A DNA stretch of 64,000 nt from assembly GCA_018398805.1 (NCBI GenBank), contig JAGFBZ010001567.1, forward strand, positions 1 through 64,000, read 5' to 3'. This stretch comes from Hirundichthys speculiger (lineage: Eukaryota; Chordata; Actinopteri; Beloniformes; Exocoetidae). Position numbers and translations under genes: made by a program. A model generated the notes under the pieces. It was not told the DNA's origin and made no database searches. It was given only the letters and a program-made list of their open reading frames with translations. Below, piece after piece: positions 44,545-56,300 of this stretch. The first letter of the stretch is position 1. Every line of letters begins with the position of its first letter.

Positions 44545-44757
44545 AGCACCTCTGAACGGTTCAAGAAACATGAGAGATCCAAAGTTCACATGGAAAACTG
44601 CGTAAAGCTAGTTGTGCTCGGAGAGATTAGCATAGCAACGCAGCCAGATGATGGGCACCACATTACTGAAAGAAGGCACAATGAAGAGGTGGATAAAAAC
44701 CGTAATATTGTGTCCAAGATAATCAATTGTGTTAAATTTTGTGGTGTTTTTGAATAA
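44545..44757 (+). pseudogene. hAT transposase fragment (ZMYM1/TTF-type)
   Basis: In frame with 44590, the strand reads SERFKKHERSKVHMENCVK, then VVLGEISIATQ, then HNEEVDKNRNIVSKIINCVK and GVFE, followed by TAA at 44755-44757. This matches the segment of hAT transposases after the TTF-type zinc finger, where a W..L..RF..HE.S..H block precedes a conserved E..RNR..L...I..V.FLG stretch. The frame is blocked upstream by a TAA at 44542, and the catalytic domain is missing. The match is from recall of the family pattern. Confidence 0.65.
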
Positions 44758-44773
44758 GCAATGTGGGGACATG

Positions 44774-44980
44774 ATGTCAGCTAGTCCTGGTACTGATGTC
44801 AGCTAGTCCTGGTACTGATGTCAGCTAGTCCTGGTACTGATGTCAGCTAGTCCTGGTACTGATGTCAGCTAGTCCTACTGTCCTGGTCTGATGTCAGCTG
44901 TCTGGTACTGATGTCAGCTAGTCCTGGTACTGATGTCAGCTAGTCCTGGTACTGATGTCAGCTAGTCCTGGTACTGATGT
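44774..44980 (+). repeat. 22-bp minisatellite inside the hAT element
   Basis: About nine copies of GATGTCAGCTAGTCCTGGTA plus CT, with one truncated disorderly stretch near 44873-44905. Confidence 0.93.
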
Positions 44981-45326
44981 ACATTGATGGACGCAACAAT
45001 ATACAGGAGCGGTTCTATTGATCCATCAAGCTACCCAACAGCTGTACGGATTCAACAGCTGGTGTCTTATTGGAGAGGCTGCACAGCATCCTTCCGGAGG
45101 GACAATTTACCGGTTGATTGTATAGTATTTGATAGCATAAAGTCTAATATAGCTGTAAATTGTTACTTCTTATTTGAAACTGGAAACTGAAATTAAATTA
45201 TTATTGTGGAGCTGTTGTCATTTTCCGACTGTTCATTTTAATGCTTATGCTAGATTAGGCAGGGAAAAATGTTGGCACACCAGCCCCACCAAGATTTTTT
45301 TTTCACCAGCCGCCACTGGTAACAGG

Positions 45327-45907
45327 ACTGAACAACAAGGTGGCTGATCATTAACGCTTGTCTCTGTCATTACATGCTAGCTAGTCTTTCTCACACACAC
45401 ACACACACACACACATACATTTACACACATAGACCCTCCGTGACATTTGGATTCCATTAAAAGTCTCTGTCTCTGATCAATAATTTAATAACCTGAAAGG
45501 ATGAAGGACTCATCATAATCAATACAGTCTCTTCAAGTGTATGGCTGCATGTGGGGGTGTGTATTTATCTAGAGAGCTGAGAATACTGTTAAGTTGCCCG
45601 TAAATCCTCCTCCGTGCACGCACGCATACGTTCCTGAAACGCCCTCGACTGGCTCGAGGAAAACAAGGAACGCAGCTCTTTCAGGTGTATCAGGACATGT
45701 GATCCTCACCAGGTGTTACAATTATTTAAACACACCGATTAGACTTGGTCCTTCTGTCTGAAACAAAATCAAAACCAAAATCCAGAATCCATGTGTGAAG
45801 TCTAAGAGCCCCCCCGATGCCTCCGTGGGACTGAAGGGGTTGAGTTGATCATCTACATCTGTCACCACTGCTGCCAGTTTGAAGGTGTGGAACATTTTTA
45901 CTGGCAC
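45327..45907. other. Unassigned DNA with a CA run
   Basis: A CA microsatellite at about 45393-45413. Otherwise no feature is supported. Confidence 0.45.
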
Positions 45908-45910
45908 TAA

Positions 45911-47136
45911 GGGCCTGATTTACTAAAGGTTTGCGTGCGTAAAAACGTGTGCAAACTTGACACCACCCGCAAACCAATGTGCAAGCTGATCTACTAACAG
46001 CGTGCAAAGAGGACTGCGCCTCTCAAATGAGCAAAATAGCACACGCTGTTCATTTAGTACTTTTGCTCTGATGAATAATCAATATGGGGCGTACCCGCCA
46101 GAAAGCACTAAATACTGGGAGGGGAAAATGCAAATAGGTTCATTTACCACACGCAATGAGATTTACCAACCCTGAAAGTAATTGCGGGGATTGTGATTGC
46201 GTCTGTATTTAATACGTTCGAAAGGAAGGTGCTAATCTGCCCAGCATTACGCACCGATGGCTGCTGTTATTGTGGCAAGGAGGCGACATCGCCAAAATCA
46301 AAGAATACGCAGAGAGAGAGTCTTTGGACTCGTGTAAATTTGTTTGGAATGAATGAAAACCAGATAGTTGAAACTTAAGGGCTGATTTGGAGCCGGTCAC
46401 AAGCACATGCAAAAGGAGAAATATTTTATTTGAATGTTAAATCGAGTATTATTCAGCAAAAGGTTGCCACAGGAGGCACATTCATTTTTTTATTTGTGAT
46501 AATAAATAAATCACGTGTTTTCATGGAGAAAAAAGTGTTTCTTATTGTGCACCTACCTTGTTCTGCAGTTGGCTCTAGCGTGTCAGACCCCAGTATCCCA
46601 GTTATCTGCTCCTCCAGAAGGTGAGCTGCACCTGCTGGTTAGAGGCATCTCCTCCGCAGGCCCTCCACCTGTCTGTCTTGTTTGCCGAAGTTTTATTAAA
46701 GGCCACTTTTTCTTTAGTTCTTTCGCCTTATATCTTGCCACCTTCTTTTAACCTCATCTGCCGTTCTTTTTGTCTTACCAACTGCATTTATTCTATCGCA
46801 GATTTTCTCCCATATTGCGTTTCTTTTGGTAATGTTTAAATTTCTTTGCTGTAGTTCATGAATGTGTTTATTTGCCTCTTCCACTAATATCTCTAACTCC
46901 AACTCGTCAAATTTCATTTTGCGCTTGCGTCTATCCTGCTTTCCATCCAGACTCTCCATGGCGCAAACCGTAAGACACGCAACACCTCATTTAAATACTG
47001 CGGTTTGCACCCGTTATCAATTGCGCGAGCATTCTTAGTTGATCACCCGCAAAACACACAACAACAGCACGCGCAAACTTTTTCAGTGCACACGCAATTT
47101 AGTACTCTTTATTCAGGATCTTAGTAAATCAGGCCC
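45911..47136 (-). mobile_element. 1.2-kb PIF/Harbinger element
   Basis: Perfect 16-bp terminal inverted repeats GGGCCTGATTTACTAA. Flanks are TAA (45908-45910) and TGA (47137-47139), consistent with a mutated 3-bp TAA duplication typical of PIF/Harbinger. Subterminal DNA on both sides is rich in GTGCAAAC, GCAAAC and similar words in inverted arrangement. The interior keeps a Myb/SANT-like frame; no DDE transposase is visible. Confidence 0.85.
46714..46959 (-). CDS. Harbinger Myb/SANT-like DNA-binding protein, N-terminal part
   Basis: Starts at an ATG (46959) and runs 81 codons. Residues about 14-80 fit the Myb/SANT-like trihelix domain carried by PIF/Harbinger elements and their domesticated relatives: FDELELEILVEEANKH, NITKRNAIWEKICDRINAV, and KRTADEVKRRWQDIRRK with the conserved Trp residues. 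After the stop the continuation is visible in other frames (KAKELKKK near 46725-46702; LLEEQITGILGSDTLEP near 46616), so the gene is frame-broken. In Harbinger elements this protein helps the separate transposase bind element ends. Here it probably makes only a truncated domain, if expressed. Confidence 0.75.
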   Translation of the reverse strand: MESLDGKQDRRKRKMKFDELELEILVEEANKHIHELQQRNLNITKRNAIWEKICDRINAVGKTKRTADEVKRRWQDIRRKN

Positions 47137-47139
47137 TGA

Positions 47140-47484
47140 GTGCTTTAAATGTTAACTTTTTATTGCGGTTTCATGACATTGTACAATAGTCTGTTTCTTG
47201 TATTTGCATTTGAAAACTGTCATTATCGTAAACCCTAATGTGTACTATTTTTGTTTGTCAAGGACTACAGATGGAAGTTAGCTTGTGGCTAACTCTGGTG
47301 CAGCCATCTTTTTTAATGTACCTGCACATTGTCCTTTAAATAAATGAATAAAATAAATAGACATTCAAGGTTTAACGCTTCACTCAAAGCCCAGTTCTGG
47401 AGAGTACTGGAGTGTTTTAGGACCAACGGAGCTCGGACACCTTGAAGTCACCGATTCCAGCGACGCCTCTGGAAACGAAGGAGT
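47140..47484. other. Unassigned DNA
   Basis: No feature supported. Confidence 0.4.
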
Positions 47485-47519
47485 TCCAGTCATCTGGACA
47501 AAGCAGGCAGCTGTGAAGA

Positions 47520-47800
47520 TCATGTTCTCTTTAACTTCTGCAGCGCTTTTAACATGATTCAACCTGCTTTAGCATGTAAGACCCTCCAGAAGACACAGCT
47601 GGATGATCTCCACCATCACCTGGATCACTGACTACCTGACTGACAGACCACAGCTGGATGTCTCCACCATCACCTGGATCACTGACTACCTGACTAACAG
47701 ACCACAGCTGGAGACGCTGAACGGTGGGGGGTCTGAACAGGTGCTCAGCAGCTCAGGAGAACCACAGGGGACTGGACTCTCACCACTGACCTTCACTGTT
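47520..47800 (+). mobile_element. LINE reverse transcriptase fragment with internal duplication
   Basis: The plus strand shows a degraded core: FNFCSAFNMIQPAL (normally F-x-D-F-S-S-A-F-N; the Asp is Asn here), then WITDYLTDRPQL in another frame, then EQVLSSSGEPQGTGLSP. A 54-bp segment covering WITDYLT...RPQL is tandemly duplicated (starts 47607 and 47661). This is an L2/CR1/Rex1-like fragment related to, but distinct from, the one at 14618-15465. It is non-functional. Confidence 0.8.
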
Positions 47801-48235
47801 GCCTCTTCTCTGGAGAAGTTGAAACTCCCCCAATGATTGGTCAGAGGACTAGATCACCGGTCACCACGGCAACCTGAACACACCTACAGACACAGGTGGA
47901 GGTAAACGCTGGGATGGACAGAGGAGGGAACTGCAGGTCAGCAGGAAACTCAGGAAACTCTGACCTGAAATCATACAGAAAGAAAAGAGAAAAAAGGAGG
48001 AAAAACAGCACAACAAACTACAGGAAAGAAAATAGAGCACAGTTACAGTAACGAGCTGCTGCTAATTAACTATGGAATGAGCTGGAGGAGGAGGAAGGGA
48101 GGAGGAAAGGGAAGGAAAGGGGAGGAGCAGTGGAGACACCTCTCAGCAGATCGTGTTGGCGTCTCCCTGCAGCGTAGGCCTATAGCAGCATAGATATGAT
48201 GAAGCTGTGATGAAGACGAGCTACTCTAGTCTGAG
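47801..48235. other. Unassigned DNA
   Basis: Includes a purine-rich GGAGGA stretch (about 48080-48130). No gene. Confidence 0.4.
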
Positions 48236-48790
48236 CTACTACAACTATAGTTATAACTATTAGCCCCTACACACTATAGATTAGACTAACTGTAGCTATA
48301 ACTATTAGCATCTACACACTATAGTTTAGACTAACTGTAGCTATAACTATTAGACCCTACACACTATAGTTTAGACTAACTGTAGCTATAACTATTAGCA
48401 TCTACACACTATAGTTTAGACTAACTGTAGCTATAACTATTAGCACCTACACACTATAGTTTAGACTAACTGTAGCTATAACTATTAGCCCCTACACACT
48501 ATAGTTTAGACTAACTGTAGCTATAACTATTAGCCCCTACACACTATAGTTTAGACTAACTGTAGCTATAACTATTAGCCCCTACACACTATAGTTTAGA
48601 CTAACTGTAGCTATAACTATTAGCCCCTACACACTATAGTTTAGACTAACTGTAGCTATAACTATTAGCCCCTACACACTATAGTTTAGACTAACTGTAG
48701 CTATAACTGTTAGCCCCTACACACTATAGTTTAGACTAACTGTAGCTATAACTATTAGCCCCTACACACTATAGTTTAGACTAACTGTAG
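48236..48790 (+). repeat. 45-bp minisatellite, about 12 units
   Basis: Unit contains TATAACTATTAGCCCCTACA, then CACTATAGTTTAGACTAACT and GTAGC. Variants are limited to CCCC/CATC/CACC/ACCC after TTAG. Very homogeneous. Confidence 0.95.
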
Positions 48791-49270
48791 GCTTTACTGA
48801 ACAGAAATGTTTTCAGTTTAGTTTTAAAGATGGAGGTGGTGTCAGCCTCCTGAACCCAAACTGGTAGCTGGTTCCAGAATAAAGGTGCCTGGTAGCAGAA
48901 GGTCCGTCCTCCAAACCTAGTTTTAGATATTCTAGGAATGATGAGTAATCCTGCACTGACTGGCCGGCTGCTCGGGTGCTGCAGGGGAACTGCTAACTAA
49001 AGCTACTCTAGGCCGCTCCGCCGCTACGTTAGCCTGGCTACCTATCGTATCTAATGGACTATGGTCTAGTTGGTGGAACCGAGCCTCGAGCTCACTGAGC
49101 CTCTCCTCCAGAGCTGTGAATAAACTACACTTTATGCATTTACCATTCTGACTAAAGAAGGTAGAGGAAAAATTAAACATTTCATACACTGAGCAGTGAG
49201 AGGGAGAAACGGAGGGAGAGGAGCAAGCCATGCTAAGAGGCTAATAAGCTAAAGAACCGGTAATTAGCGG
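48791..49270 (-). other. Probable transposon-derived DNA with a 99-codon frame
   Basis: The plus strand has AAAGATGGAGGTGGTGTCAG and GAACCCAAACTGGTAGCTGG, a dispersed sequence I recall from teleost genomes. On the minus strand an ATG frame (49231-48932) encodes a short product with CIKCSLFTALEERLSELEAR, suggesting a Cys pair followed by a coiled coil. It may be the start of a transposon ORF. No family can be assigned. Confidence 0.35.
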
Positions 49271-49489
49271 CAGTGAGAATCCCAGGGAAAATGTGTGAAG
49301 CGGAAACTACGTGCGAGTGCTCAGATTACAATTTACAACAACAGTGTTGAGTTATTACTAACTCGAGTTTAGTTTAAGTTTTAAAAGGTTGAACGAATCA
49401 GAGACAGTTCACCACTCAAACCACCGACAGGAAGTGACGCAATAATATTATCCTTGATTAGGATTTAATATTATAATTTTAGTTAATGA

Positions 49490-49574
49490 TATTTGCTCTG
49501 GGTCTCTGCAAAGACCTGGAGACAACTGACATTGTAACAGACACTATATAAATAAAACTGAATTGAATTGAATT

Positions 49575-49577
<3 letters not shown>
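49490..49577 (+). mobile_element. Possible LINE 3' tail
   Basis: ACACTATATAAATAAAACTG followed by tandem AATTG units is a form often seen at the 3' ends of fish L2-type LINE fragments. The match is to recalled pattern only. Confidence 0.4.
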
Positions 49578-49635
<58 letters not shown>

Positions 49636-49641
49636 CGTGTG
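49578..49641 (+). repeat. TG microsatellite
   Basis: TG run ending in TGCGTGCGTGTGTGG. Confidence 0.95.
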
Positions 49642-50330
49642 TGGTACATTGTATAATAATGTAAGCACATTGTTGGTGTTCAGATTAGTAGAAGTAGGCA
49701 CATGTTAGTGACAAAGAAGTGAGACAGCAAGAGAGATGAAAAAAGTCAAGGAGTACAAAGTGATGTGACATCAGTGATGAGTCGTATCTGAGGCTGAACA
49801 TTAAGGAACGAAGGATTTCTACCAATTGGTGAGAGAGAAAGATGGAGGGGACGTGGGAAACGTGTAGCAGGTAAGAGGGATTAAGGACGGAGATGGAAAT
49901 GTGCTTTCAAATGAGGGATAAGATGGAAGGAGGACTGATGAATGAATAAAATGAGACTGGAGAATGGAAAGTGGAGCACCTGTAGAGCAGGAAGTGCCGT
50001 TATCAGTCAGGTTAAAGTGAGAGCAGCTCTGAAGACAATGAAGAATCAATAAGCTCTCTGACAGTTAAAGAGCTGATTTCCAACAATGAGTGTGACGTCC
50101 AGAGATGTTGCAGCTATGGAGGTTTAAAGCTGATGAGCAACACAAAGATCTAGGAAAAGGCTAGTGGAAGTAAGGTTGAGAAAAAGGTTCATGATTACAC
50201 GCCAGGAGACAGAACTACAGATGGTTGCTTTAATGAAGAAGTCTAGAACATCTCAGAAGGACTCGTGTCTCTGTGGATTTAGAGGAAGAGCCTGAGCTCA
50301 GGGAATGAGGATGCAGAGGTACAGGACATG
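49642..50330. other. Unassigned DNA
   Basis: No feature supported. Confidence 0.4.
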
Positions 50331-51351
50331 TCAGAGGACAGACATGTCCGAGGACAGACATGTCAGAGGACAGACATGTCCGAGGACAGACATGTCCGAG
50401 GACAGACATGTCAGAAGACAGACACGTCAGAGGACAGACACGTCAGAGGACAGACATGTCCGAGGACAGACATGTAAGAGGACAGACATGTGCGAGGACA
50501 GACATGTCAGAGGACAGACATGTCAGAAGACAGACACGTCAGAGGACAGACACGTCAGAGGACAGACATGTCCGAGGACAGACATGTAAGAGGACAGACA
50601 TGTGCGAGGACAGACATGTCAGAGGACAGACATGTCCGAGGACAGACATGTAAGAGGACAGACATGTGCGAGGACAGACATGTCAGAGGACAGACATGTC
50701 AGAGGACAGACATGTGCGAGGACAGACATGTCAGAGGACAGACATGTCAGAGGACAGACATGTCCGAGGACAGACATGTCATAGGACAGACATGTCAGAC
50801 GACAGACATGTCCGAGGACAGACATGTCAGAGGACAGACATGTCCGAGGACAGACATGTCCGAGGACAGACATGTCAGAGGACAGACATGTCCGAGGACA
50901 GACATGTCATAGGACAGACATGTCAGACGACAGACATGTCCGAGGACAGACATGTCAGAGGACAGACATGTCCGAGGACAGACATGTCAGAGGACAGACA
51001 TGTCAGAGGACAGACATGTCAGAAGACAGACATGTCAGAGGACAGACATGTCAGAAGACAGACATGTCCGAGGACAGACATGTCAGAGGACAGACATGTC
51101 AGAAGACAGACATGTCAGAGGACAGACATGTCAGAGGACAGACATGTCAGAAGACAGACATGTCCGAGGACAGACATGTCCGAGGACAGACATGTCAGAG
51201 GACAGACATGTCAGAGGACAGACATGTCAGAAGACAGACATGTCCGAGGACAGACATGTCCGAGGACAGACATGTCAGAGGACAGACATGTCAGAGGACA
51301 GACATGTCAGAAGACAGACATGTCCGAGGACAGACATGTCCGAGGACAGCA
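50331..51351 (+). repeat. 16-bp minisatellite rich in p53-family half-sites
   Basis: About 63 units of GAGGACAGACATGTCC or GAGGACAGACATGTCA, with ACACGTCA, ATGTAA and ATGTGC variants. The decamer AGACATGTCC fits the p53-family half-site RRRCWWGYYY at all ten positions. By eye about twenty units are exact, and most others differ at one or two positions. Successive decamers are 6 bp apart. Because three units make 48 bp, frames stay open (MSEDRHVRGQTC cycles) but encode no credible protein. Confidence 0.95.
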
Positions 51352-51947
51352 TCACAGCAGTGAGGAGGTGACAGAGGGGTTTCAGGTGAAACTGGAACTG
51401 CATCAAACATCAGCCAAACTCCTTCATGTTTTCAGAGTCTGAGCAGGTGTAAGAAAACCTGGAGAGGAGACGAGTGACAGTCATGTGTACGGCTGGACGA
51501 GTTTATCGATTCTGCAATATATAGAGATATATAGAGGTGGAGAGGAGGTGGAGAAGAGGTGGAGACAGGGTTGAATCGGTGGAGAAGGCTGTTATAGAAA
51601 CAGGGATGTTAATAAAGACAGATGCAGATCTGGAGGTTACAGACACTAAGATCGTATCATCTTCTTTATCTTGTTATTAGAGTCTCTGGAGGCGGGACAG
51701 AGACTGAACATGTCAATCAGAGAAGAAAAATTATTCTGCTGTGTCTCTTGAGGTTTTGGTCTCTTCATATCTCCGGCTCTGTGTCGTGTTCACGTATGTC
51801 CATGCAAAAAAAAAAACCTGACACAATATAGCTAATACTGTTTACACTGAGACAATGAGAGCGCCACCGCCCCCTACTGGAGTATATGTGCTATTACACT
51901 TTATTCTAGGACGAAGAAAGAAGCATGTTCCCCTGATCACACGCCAT
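51352..51947. other. Unassigned DNA
   Basis: No feature supported. A run of A lies at 51807-51817. Confidence 0.4.
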
Positions 51948-52350
51948 CTGGACCAGTATCGGGACTGGGAGAGTCCAGACGTGTCTGGTCTGGACCAGTA
52001 TCAGGACTGGGAGAGTCCAGATGTCTCTGGTCTGGACCAGTATCAGGACTGGGAGAGTCCAGATGTCTCTGGTCTTGACCAGTATCAGGACTGGAAGAGT
52101 CCAGACGTGTCTGATCTGGACCAGTATCAGGACTGGAGGAGTGTAGACGTCTCTGGTCTGGACCAGTATCAGGACTGGAGGAGTCTAGATGTCTCTGGTC
52201 TGGACCAGTATCAGGACTGGGAGAGTCCAGACGTCTCTGGTCTGGACCAGTATCAGGACTGGAGGAGTCCAGATGTGTCTGGTCTGGACCAGTATCAGGA
52301 CTGGGAGAGTCCAGATGTCTCTGGTCTCTACCAGTATCAGGACTGGGAGA
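51948..52350 (+). repeat. 42-bp minisatellite, about 9-10 units
   Basis: Units contain CCAGTATCAGGACTGG, GAGAGTCCAGA and TCTCTGGTCTGGA. The 42-bp period keeps one plus frame open (LDQYQDWESPDVSG cycles, 187 codons). The frame has no other coding support. Confidence 0.94.
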
Positions 52351-53317
52351 GTCCAGGACGTCTCCTGTTCCTTGGTTCTTGTCTCCAGCTGTTGTTGTCT
52401 CTGTTGCAGCAGGTTTAAGTGAAAGCAGGAGGTTTTCTCAGAGCAAAGCGTCCGGTGTGTTGGAGTCTGCTTTACAAACATTAATCCTATTACTGGACAC
52501 TGGAGGAGAAACAGCAAATTCAAATGGAAAACTCCCAAATTTGTGGAGGCACGTAAGTTGAGTAGGTGGTCCTTTCATCAGACATTTGCTTCTATACTTT
52601 TATAATAAAGGGATCACAAGCATCCTGGTAAAGTGGGACCTGAACAAGCAGATAGAGGAAAGCAGGACGGATGTTCCTCCAGCTGGGTTTTATGTTCAGG
52701 GAGGACACGGAGGAAGATCAGCTGGACAGCTGTTGCCTTCTTGTTTTCTAGTTTCTGTTAACAAAAATTTAAAAAAAAATGGAAGAGTACGGTTATCATC
52801 TGGCTTCCAATCACATGTTCAGACTATCTCATTAAATGAATGACAGGGCTCCATGGTTGACTGAGAATAATTATCCTCAAAGTCCAGGATTTATGATCCA
52901 AACGGCTGAGAGAAACTTTGATTTCAGATGTTTCAGCTGCAGACTCAGTACCTTCAGCTTCTTCTGTCCGGATGTGTTTCGTGCAGCTTCAGAGATGAGA
53001 TAACATCATCAGATCTTTCGCTCTGTTCCAGCTGACGTGCTGTTAAACACTCACGAGTGTAAAACTGTCCTGTAGAAAAGTTATTTTCAACTGTTTGTTT
53101 CGCTGCTGCTCCTTCAGACGACCTCTGAATTTAGGGAAATGCCAAACTAAAAGGTCTGAATATCAGCCGTGAGCACTCTGGAAACCTTTACAGCGCGTTG
53201 AAGTGAAGTGTCAGGTAAATGTGTTGTAACGCAGCCAGCGTCTGGTTGGACTGAACGTCGTTGCGTAAACAGAGCGAAGCCAAAGAAGAGTGTGATAGAA
53301 ACTTCAAAAAGAGGAAC
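52351..53317. other. Unassigned DNA
   Basis: Unique-looking, no gene supported. Confidence 0.4.
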
Positions 53318-56300
53318 TGTCAGGTAAGTTGGGTCAGGGAGGGTTGGGTCATGGAGGGTTGGGTCAGGAAGGTTTGGGTCAGGGAGGTTGGGTCAGGGAG
53401 GTTGGGTCAGGTTTGGGTCAGGGGGGAGGGTGGGTCAGGGAGGTTGGGTCATGGAGGGTTGGTTCAGGGGGATTGGGTCAGGGAGGGTTGGGTCATGGAC
53501 GGTTGGGTCAGGGAGGGTTGGGTCAAGGTTGTTGGGTCATGGACGGTTGGTTCATGGACAGTTGGGTCAGGGAGGGTTGGGGTCAGGGAGGGTTGGGTCA
53601 GGGAGGGTTGGGTCAGGAGGGTTGGGTCAGGGAGGGTTGGGTCAGGGGGATTGGGTCATGGACGGTTGGGTCAGGGAGGTTGGGTCATGGAGGGTTGGTT
53701 CAGGGGGATTGGGTCAGGGAGGGTTGGGTCATGGACGGTTGGTTCATGGACAGTTGGGTCAGGGAGGGTTGGGGTCAGAGAGGTTGGGTCAAGGTGGTTG
53801 GGTCATGGACGGTTGGGTCATGGACGGTTGGGTCAGGGAGGGTTGGGTCAAGGAGTGTTGATTCATGGACGGTTGGGTCAGAGAGGGTTGGGTCAGGGAG
53901 GTTGGGTCATGGACGGTTGGGTCAGGGTGGGTTGGGTCAGAGAGGGTTGGGTCAAGGTGGTCAGGGGGTTGGTCATGGACGGTTGGGTCATGGACGGTTG
54001 GGTCAGATAGGGTTGGGTCAGATAGGGTTGGGTCATGGGCGGTTGGGTCATGGACGGTTGGGTCAGGGAGGGTAGGGTCAGATAGGGTTGGGTCAGATAG
54101 GGTTGGGTCATGGGCGGTTGGGTCATGGACGGTTGGGTCAGGGAGGGTTGGGTGTCATGGAGGTTGGGTCATGGACGGTTGGGTCAGGAGGGTGGGGTCA
54201 GGGGGTTGGTCAGGAGGGTTGGGGTCCAGGGAGGGTTGGGTCAGGGAGGTTGGGGTCAGGGAGGGTTGGTCAGAGGGTTGGGTTCAGGGAGGGTTGGGTC
54301 AGGGAGGGGTTGGGTTGGTTCAGGGAGGGTTGGGTCAGGGAGGGTTGGGGGGTTGGGTCAGGGGGGTTGGGGATGGGGGTCAGGGAGGGTTGGGTCAGGG
54401 AGGGTCAGGTTGGGGTCAGGGAGGGTTGGGTCAGGGATGGGTTGGGTCATGGAGGGGTTGGAGGGAGGGTTGGGTCAGGGGGGTTGGTTGGTCAGGGAGG
54501 AGGGTTGGGTTAGGGGTTGGTCATGGGTTGGGTCAGGGAGGGTTGGGTCAGGAGGTTTGGGTCAAGGTTGGTTGGTCATGGAGGTTGGGTCAGGGAGGGT
54601 TGGGTCAGGGAGGGGTCAGGTTGGGTCAGGGAGGGTTGGGTCAAGGGGGGTTAGGTCATGGAGGGTTGGGTCAGGAAGGTTGGGTCAGGGAGGGTTGGGT
54701 CAGGGAGGTTGGGTCAGGTAGGTTGGGTCAGGGAGGGTTGGTTCCATGGAGGATTGGGTCAGGTGGGTTGGTCAGGAGGGTCAAAGGTTGGGTCAGGGGG
54801 GTGGTTGGGTCATGGAGGGTTTGGGTCAGGGAGCTGGACGGTTGGGTTCAGGGAGGATTGGGTCAGGAGTTGGGTTTGGGTCAGGGAGGAGTTGGGTCAG
54901 GAGGTTGGGTCAAGGAGGGTTGGGTCAGGAGGGTTGGGTCATCAGGGAGGTTGGTCAGGGTTGGGTCAGGAGGGATGTTGGGTCAGGACGGGAGGTTGGG
55001 TCAGGGAGGGTTGGTTAGGGAGGTCGGGTTCAGGTAGGTTGGGTCAGGGAGGTTGGGTCAGGGAGGTTGTTGGGTCAGGGGGTGGTCAAGGAGGGTTGGG
55101 TCAGGGAGGTTGGGTCAGGGAGGGTGGCACGGTTGGGTCAGGGACGGTTGGGTCAGGGACGGTTTGGGTCATGGACTGGGGGGCAGGGAGGGTTGGTCAG
55201 GGAGGGTGGGTTCAGGAGGATTTGTCATGGACGGTTGGGGTCAGGGAGATTTGGTCAGGGACGGTTTGGTCAGGGAGGATTGGGTCAGGTTGGGGTAGGT
55301 TGGGTCAGGGAGGTTGGGTCAGGAGGGTAGGAGGTTGGGTCAGGGAGGGTTGGGTCATGGACGGTTGGGTCAGGAGGTTGGGTCAGGCGGTTGGGTCAGG
55401 GAGGTTGGGTCAGGACGGTTGGGTCATGGAGGGTTTGGGTCTGGGAGGGTTGGGCAGGTAGTTGGGTCAGGAGGTTTTGGTCAGGGAGGGTTGGGTCATG
55501 GGGTTGGGGGGAGGGTTGGACGGTTGGGAGGGGGTTGGTCAGGTAGGAGGTTGGGTCAGGGAGGGTTTTGGGTAGGGAGGTTGGGTCAGAGTGTTGGGTC
55601 AGGAAGGGTTGGGTTCATTGGGGTTGGGTGGTTTGGTCAGGGAGGTTTGGTCGGAGTTGGGTCACAGGGGGTTCAGGGAGGTTTGGGGGTTCAGGTAAGT
55701 TGGGTCGGGGGATGTTGGGTCAGGGACGTTTGATCATGGATCGGTTGTAGGGAGTTGGGTCAGGGATGGTTGGGTCATGTGATTAGGGATGCAGTTGGGT
55801 TTGGGAGTTTGGGTCAGGGAGTTGGGTCAGGGAGGGATTGTGGTCGGGGAGGTTGGGGCAAGGAGGGTTGGGTCAGGAGTGAGGTGGGTCATGGAGGTTG
55901 GGGTCAGGAGTTGGTCAGGAGGGGTTGGGTTTGACGTGTGTCAGAATGGTTGGGTCTGGGAGGGGTTTGGTCAGGAAGGTTGGGTGGGAAGGAGGTTGTC
56001 AAGGAGGGTGGGGGTCATGGAGGTTGGGTCAGTGAGGTTTTCGGGGTCGGAGGGTGTTGGGTAGTTGGGTCAGGGAGGGTAGGGACATGGAGGGTTGGGT
56101 TGAGGTTGGGTCATTGGGTCAGAGGATGGAGGGTTGGGTCAGGGAGGGTTGGGTCAGGGAGGATTGGGTCAGGAGGGTTGGGTCAGGGAGGTTGGGTCAG
56201 GGAGGGTTGGGTCAGTTGGGGGTATCAGAGGAGGGTTGGTTGGGTCAGGGAGGTTGGGTCAGGGAGGGTGGTCAGGGAGGTTGGAGGGTTGGGTCAGGGA

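Larger units (their letters stand above)
43736..45318 (+). mobile_element. 1.6-kb hAT element with transposase remnant
   Basis: Left end CAGAGGCGGCTGG; right end, read inward, CAGTGGCGGCTGG (12 of 13 matching). The 8-bp target duplication GTAACAGG lies at 43728-43735 and 45319-45326. The interior holds a transposase fragment (44545-44757) and a 22-bp minisatellite (44774-44980). The element is deleted and non-autonomous. Its GGGGCGC-rich left end also fits fish hAT elements of the ZMYM-type group. Confidence 0.92.

Noticed and set aside
50331..51442. 258-codon MSEDRHVRGQTC repeat protein
   Set aside because: Three 16-bp units make 48 bp, so frames remain open. Several overlapping starts and frames are equally open, and there is no coding context.
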